This document shows, in pieces, positions 60,401 through 64,000 of a stretch of DNA of 64,000 nt. Under the pieces are notes generated by a model that had not been told where the DNA came from, made no database searches, and was given only the letters and a program-made list of their open reading frames with translations. The DNA is from Opisthorchis felineus (lineage: Eukaryota > Platyhelminthes > Trematoda > Opisthorchiida > Opisthorchiidae). A program made the position numbers and the translations under genes. Location: the NCBI GenBank assembly GCA_004794785.1, contig SJOL01009658.1, positions 69,740 to 133,739 on the forward strand. Direction: 5' to 3'. How positions within the stretch are numbered: position 1 is the stretch's first letter; each line of letters opens with the position of its first letter.

Positions 60401-62905
60401 GTAAGTGCAAGCCATTTGCACCCTGTTTTTGTTAATTAATTTCGGGTGTGAAAAATCGTACACTGTAGGCTGAAACAGAATGTGCTGTTCTGGAATAAGA
60501 AACCAGCGAAAATAAAAATAACTCGACAAATCAAACATCAAAGTAATTTTTCAATACTACTCGTGAACAACAACCAGCCAATTAGGCCGGATACTAATTA
60601 CTGCAAGATGTCGCTTGACAGTGTGCACGTGGCATTTCCTGACTTGGTTTAGTATGTCAAGTTGGCAAATGTAATTTGTAATGTGACTCAAAGTTCATAA
60701 TAATGCTACGCCTGCCTGCGAGTGACACACTGGTTTATTTGCGACTATTCTCTAGGAACCAGCTACGTGCTGATCACTTATCGCGCGGAAATCAGTTTAA
60801 CCTTTACTCGTCATGCAAAATACATGCTAAATTTTAGAACCACAGGCGATTCAAACAGATAGGGTTTGTGTGGGAATATAACCAGTTAGGATAGAATCCA
60901 CCTTTCCTTGGAATTGCGAACAAAATAATCTTTCTTATGCAGTCATAAAGGATGGTGGTCAACGAAGCTTTCGGGTTGAGCTGGAAATGTTTCAACAGTC
61001 CTTACAGTGTGTTTAAAAATTCATTTATTAAGGTGCCTAAAAGCAATTTGTAATAGAAACCTCACCAACGCAGCGCATATTTACATCGAAAAATAAGGCT
61101 TTGATGACAATAATATGTGCAAAATACGTTAATACTAAAAAGGTAGTTTAGGTGAGTATATGCATTTTCCAAGGGCCTTTTGAATATCAGGTGAGCAAGG
61201 TAGGATAAACTGAAAATAATAATGCGAATATGACAACTAGAGAGACGTTCATACCTGAGATAACTAAACTATATAACTCACTCCTCAATACACCTCCAAA
61301 GGCATATGTGACGCAATTCCATTAAGTGTGAGTCCGGGTATGATAAGGGTAAATGATCACTAAAGACGAACGTTTTACGTCGGTTACAGTCCCCAGTAGT
61401 TGTCGTGTTGTTTCTGCTGACTAATTATGGGCATTGGTACGGTTAAAAACCATACTAACCCATCAAATTTAGTAAGCGTAGTCTTACTTTCTGTAACATA
61501 CCATAAAGTCTTAAATCTCAAATTTGTGGTTGCCCTCTAAAAATAGGGGGCTTGTTTTTCCGATTAATCCGGATCATTCCACCGCGCGTGTTATCTGTTA
61601 GTTCAATTTCAGTTGCAGTGAACCATGTATAGGTAGAAACGATTAAAGTCTTTTTTAGTAGATTGCTGACTACTTACCAAATATATTAGTAATGACCGCG
61701 CAGCTGGCTGTAAACTGCTTGATAAAAGCGAAAAGAATTGGGAAACCAACAGTCGCGCGATATATCTATGAGTTTGGCGAGAACTTAAACCCAACTTTTG
61801 CGGTGGTTTGTTGCACACTACGACTGCACTATCTGGTTGCCTCAGGCAATAGAAAAATAATTGGCCGGTTATGTTTGCCCAAACAACAACTTAACCAGCT
61901 GATATTTGTTTCACACACCCATGTGATTAATCAGTGAAAAGTCGTCAACCGATGCCATAGAATGACTGTTTAGGGGTGCCTATCTTAACGCGAAAAATCA
62001 CGTTGAATTACCACGCAGAAGCGGCAAGGAACTCTAGACCTACGCAATGCTTGTGGTCCATTAGCCTACTAATCTGCGGTTGACGATAGTTGTGAGGACT
62101 TTTGGATGCACTGTACACCAGATGAAACTTTCAGAACAATAGTTCAAAGGATCAAACCTATGAACTCCCTCCAAATCTCTGACTAAGTAACAATCAGAAA
62201 TAAGTATAAACAAGCGTGCTGCCGCCAACGTGACCCTCCAAGTATTTTCCCCGTAAAAAAGAACACATACAAATAGCTACTCGAGAATTCAACCAAAATT
62301 CATGCAACAGTGAGAATACTGGGCAAAACAAGATTTAATCCTGAAAATGATGCAAACCTGTGCCAAAGACGAAATTTGTACAGCTCTCTTATTCACTCTA
62401 AAATCAACAATACGGATCTCGTGAAAATATGCAAAGATTTGAATCTGATAAATTCCGTTTAGGATATGAACAATTTACTATGTGCCATCGGTAACTGACA
62501 GTTATATGCTCAGCAGCTTGCATTACCAGCACTCAGTTCACTGGTCAGTTCACTGGAGCCTCAAATGATAAGTTTTTGGAAGCATTGGTAAGTTACCACA
62601 AAAGGATCACCCATTAAATTGTGCACGTAAGTATCCTGAAAAGGGTAAAAGATCAGCAACAACGTCTTGCGAGCTAAAATTAAACTCAACTACACTTAAT
62701 CCACCTTTCAATTCGATGATTAAACTTTCGTGTTATTAGCCTGATTATAAGGTTTCAACGCAAATTCCCAACATAACTTGCACAATCAAGCGAAACGTAG
62801 ATGAACTGAGGTGGAGTTCTGAGCATAGAATAATGATATGTGCCCACTCCCGTTGTACCATTACTAAATGTGTTCAACTTTCCTGTTTTTTTGAAACTTA
62901 CACAG
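60401..62905 (+). other. Intron between the two TIA-like exons
   Basis: A 2,505-nt gt-ag intron. The small ORF 61692-61937 and a donor-like site at 62588 are phase-incompatible with inclusion as constitutive coding exons. Confidence 0.65.
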
Positions 62906-62993
62906 ATTCGTTTCATATATTTGTGGGCGATCTGGCACCAGATATTGAAGGTGACGTGCTCCTGGCGGCATTCAACACGTTCGGCAACGTTAC
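62906..62993 (+). CDS. TIA1: Exon encoding start of a TIA-1/TIAR-like RRM (second RRM)
   Basis: An 88-nt exon with acceptor ...ttacacag and donor gtaagt. It needs two bases to complete its first codon and ends after two bases of a codon. The peptide starts DSFHIFVGDLAPDI. IFVGDL is an RNP2 hexamer, and the [FY]H-[IV]FVGDL-[SA]P[DE]I signature is that of the second RRM of TIA-1/TIAR, RNA-binding proteins that act in alternative splicing and stress-granule translational control. The next helix (LLAAFNTFG) also fits an RRM alpha-1. RNP1 should be encoded by the next exon, which was not found in the remaining 1 kb, so the gene continues past the right edge. The family assignment rests on about 29 residues; another RRM protein is possible but less likely. 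Confidence 0.82.
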
Positions 62994-64000
62994 GTAAGTC
63001 CCACATAGTGCAACACTATACGCCTTACCTATACGCCTCGAGCAACTCCATGAACACGGTCCGGATGCCTATTTACACCGACCCGTTTTCTAGACCAATG
63101 GAACTTTGGTGTGTCTTCGCCCATTTATCCAGTTGTTAGAATTTTCCGTTTTATTCCATGACTACTTACTTACTGAAACGTGTGGATCTATCCAAGAGAG
63201 GAGTATGTCTTACGCCTTTCACGTTCGATAATACCGGTGATTTCGGTTTTGGAGGAAAGGTTTACATATGGTGAGCATGCTTGGAATTTCTTAGAACCAG
63301 CATTTTGAAGGTACTACTTGTCCTGAACAAATTAGTCGTAGAAAAACAGTCACTGAATCAACAAGGTAAAGTAACCGACCTCGTATATACTTGGCTCCAG
63401 GTTGGGGTGTGCAAATTACACTCACATGCATTTGATTGGTGAAAAGCTCGGGTACCTGTCTTGGATACTGACAAAATGTCTTCAGTGATTCGACCGGATG
63501 CACTCCAGTTTGAACTCTTCCTTTCATTTTTGTGATAAAGAATCCCCTTGAACTTCCAAATAGGCGGTTCTTGGTTGTCTGAGATCAGCATGGCAATGTC
63601 TGGTCCGCTCAAATAATTTGTTGCACATCAATTACAATTAAAGAGGAATTTCATCCTGCCAGGATGAAATTTTCGGACACTATGAGTAATCAGGAAGGTC
63701 TTTGTAAAAAACTAGGCTAGTACCTCTACCGGGTTAACAGTTGGGTAGTAAACACTGCCGCTGTATGTGTGGCTCTTGTATGTCATTACCCCATGTTTAG
63801 ATACACAACGGAGTAAGGAAAGCTGTGGCATTTAGATTTCATCACTAATACTAAATAATGTGGTAACCGGGGGAAAATATGAGATCCAACCAACTGTGAC
63901 CATCTGCTATAGATAGCTAGGAGATATCTTCGAATTTTTACAGTGCAAGAAAATGCCAGAGCTGTAAAATTCATTTGACAAAAATTACTTGTCTACTTTG
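62994..64000 (+). other. Start of the next intron of the TIA-like gene
   Basis: Begins with gtaagt. No RNP1-bearing exon is present before the window ends. The minus-strand ORFs 63291-63527 and 63358-63612 overlap each other and are unassigned. The palindrome at 63647 lies here. Confidence 0.55.
63647..63671. repeat. Perfect 12-bp palindrome with 1-nt centre
   Basis: AATTTCATCCTG, then C, then CAGGATGAAATT: exact inverted arms, well beyond chance for a given site. It may be a cruciform, a mobile-element terminus or a fold-back scar. Confidence 0.8.

Noticed and set aside
62524..62587. Additional coding exon between the two TIA-like exons
   Set aside because: Its only open frames would break the phase that joins 60310 to 62906.
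1..64000. CRISPR arrays, rRNA, spliced-leader RNA genes, bacterial operons
   Set aside because: No regularly spaced repeats, no rRNA or spliced-leader-like sequence and no bacterial gene organisation were seen.

Overview
The window looks like AT-rich, intron- and repeat-dominated nuclear DNA of a parasitic flatworm, most likely a trematode and possibly schistosome-like. Three things point there. Degraded CR1/Jockey-type non-LTR retrotransposon copies carry the protein signatures common in fluke genomes. A tRNA-like SINE family carries a hammerhead-ribozyme core laid out like the schistosome Sm-alpha elements. Short coding exons are separated by kilobases of non-coding sequence. No bacterial-style gene organisation, rRNA gene, CRISPR array or true tRNA gene was seen.

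Genes. The best-supported gene lies on the + strand at the right end. The exon at 62906-62993 encodes the first half of an RNA-recognition motif resembling RRM2 of TIA-1/TIAR. The exon at 60310-60400 encodes a Ser/Thr-rich linker that joins it in exact reading phase. The gene runs off the right edge. Upstream on the same strand are further candidate exons. The strongest is 31404-31722 (319 nt, low-complexity, clean splice sites), which ends in the phase that 60310 needs. Weaker ones are at 20092-20181, 34133-34192, 34804-34914, 38474-38507, 39548-39610, 47284-47347, 58017-58067 and 58942-59017. Several begin and end in phase 1, so they could be skipped without changing frame. Whether they belong to the TIA-like gene or to another gene cannot be settled from sequence alone. 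I found no convincing RRM1 exon. Minus-strand candidates are a 192-codon open frame (56022-56600), a small ORF with a signal-peptide-like start (14436-14762) and an isolated exon-like segment (37098-37203).

Mobile and repeated DNA. A decayed CR1-type element lies on the minus strand at about 15960-17945; it keeps endonuclease and reverse-transcriptase fragments but has lost its YADD box to an internal deletion. A second, 3'-terminal fragment lies at 6560-7170. Three SINE copies lie at 35465-35660, 35795-36055 and 46405-46660. The middle copy keeps an apparently complete hammerhead core, while the other two are mutated in it. A separate 174-bp interspersed repeat occurs at 5522-5695 and 24151-24324. 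Short microsatellites, a minisatellite-like patch and two near-perfect palindromes complete the picture.

Most of the rest (well over 90% of bases) reads as intronic or intergenic sequence with stops in all frames. Long open frames there are at or near chance level, so I list few of them.
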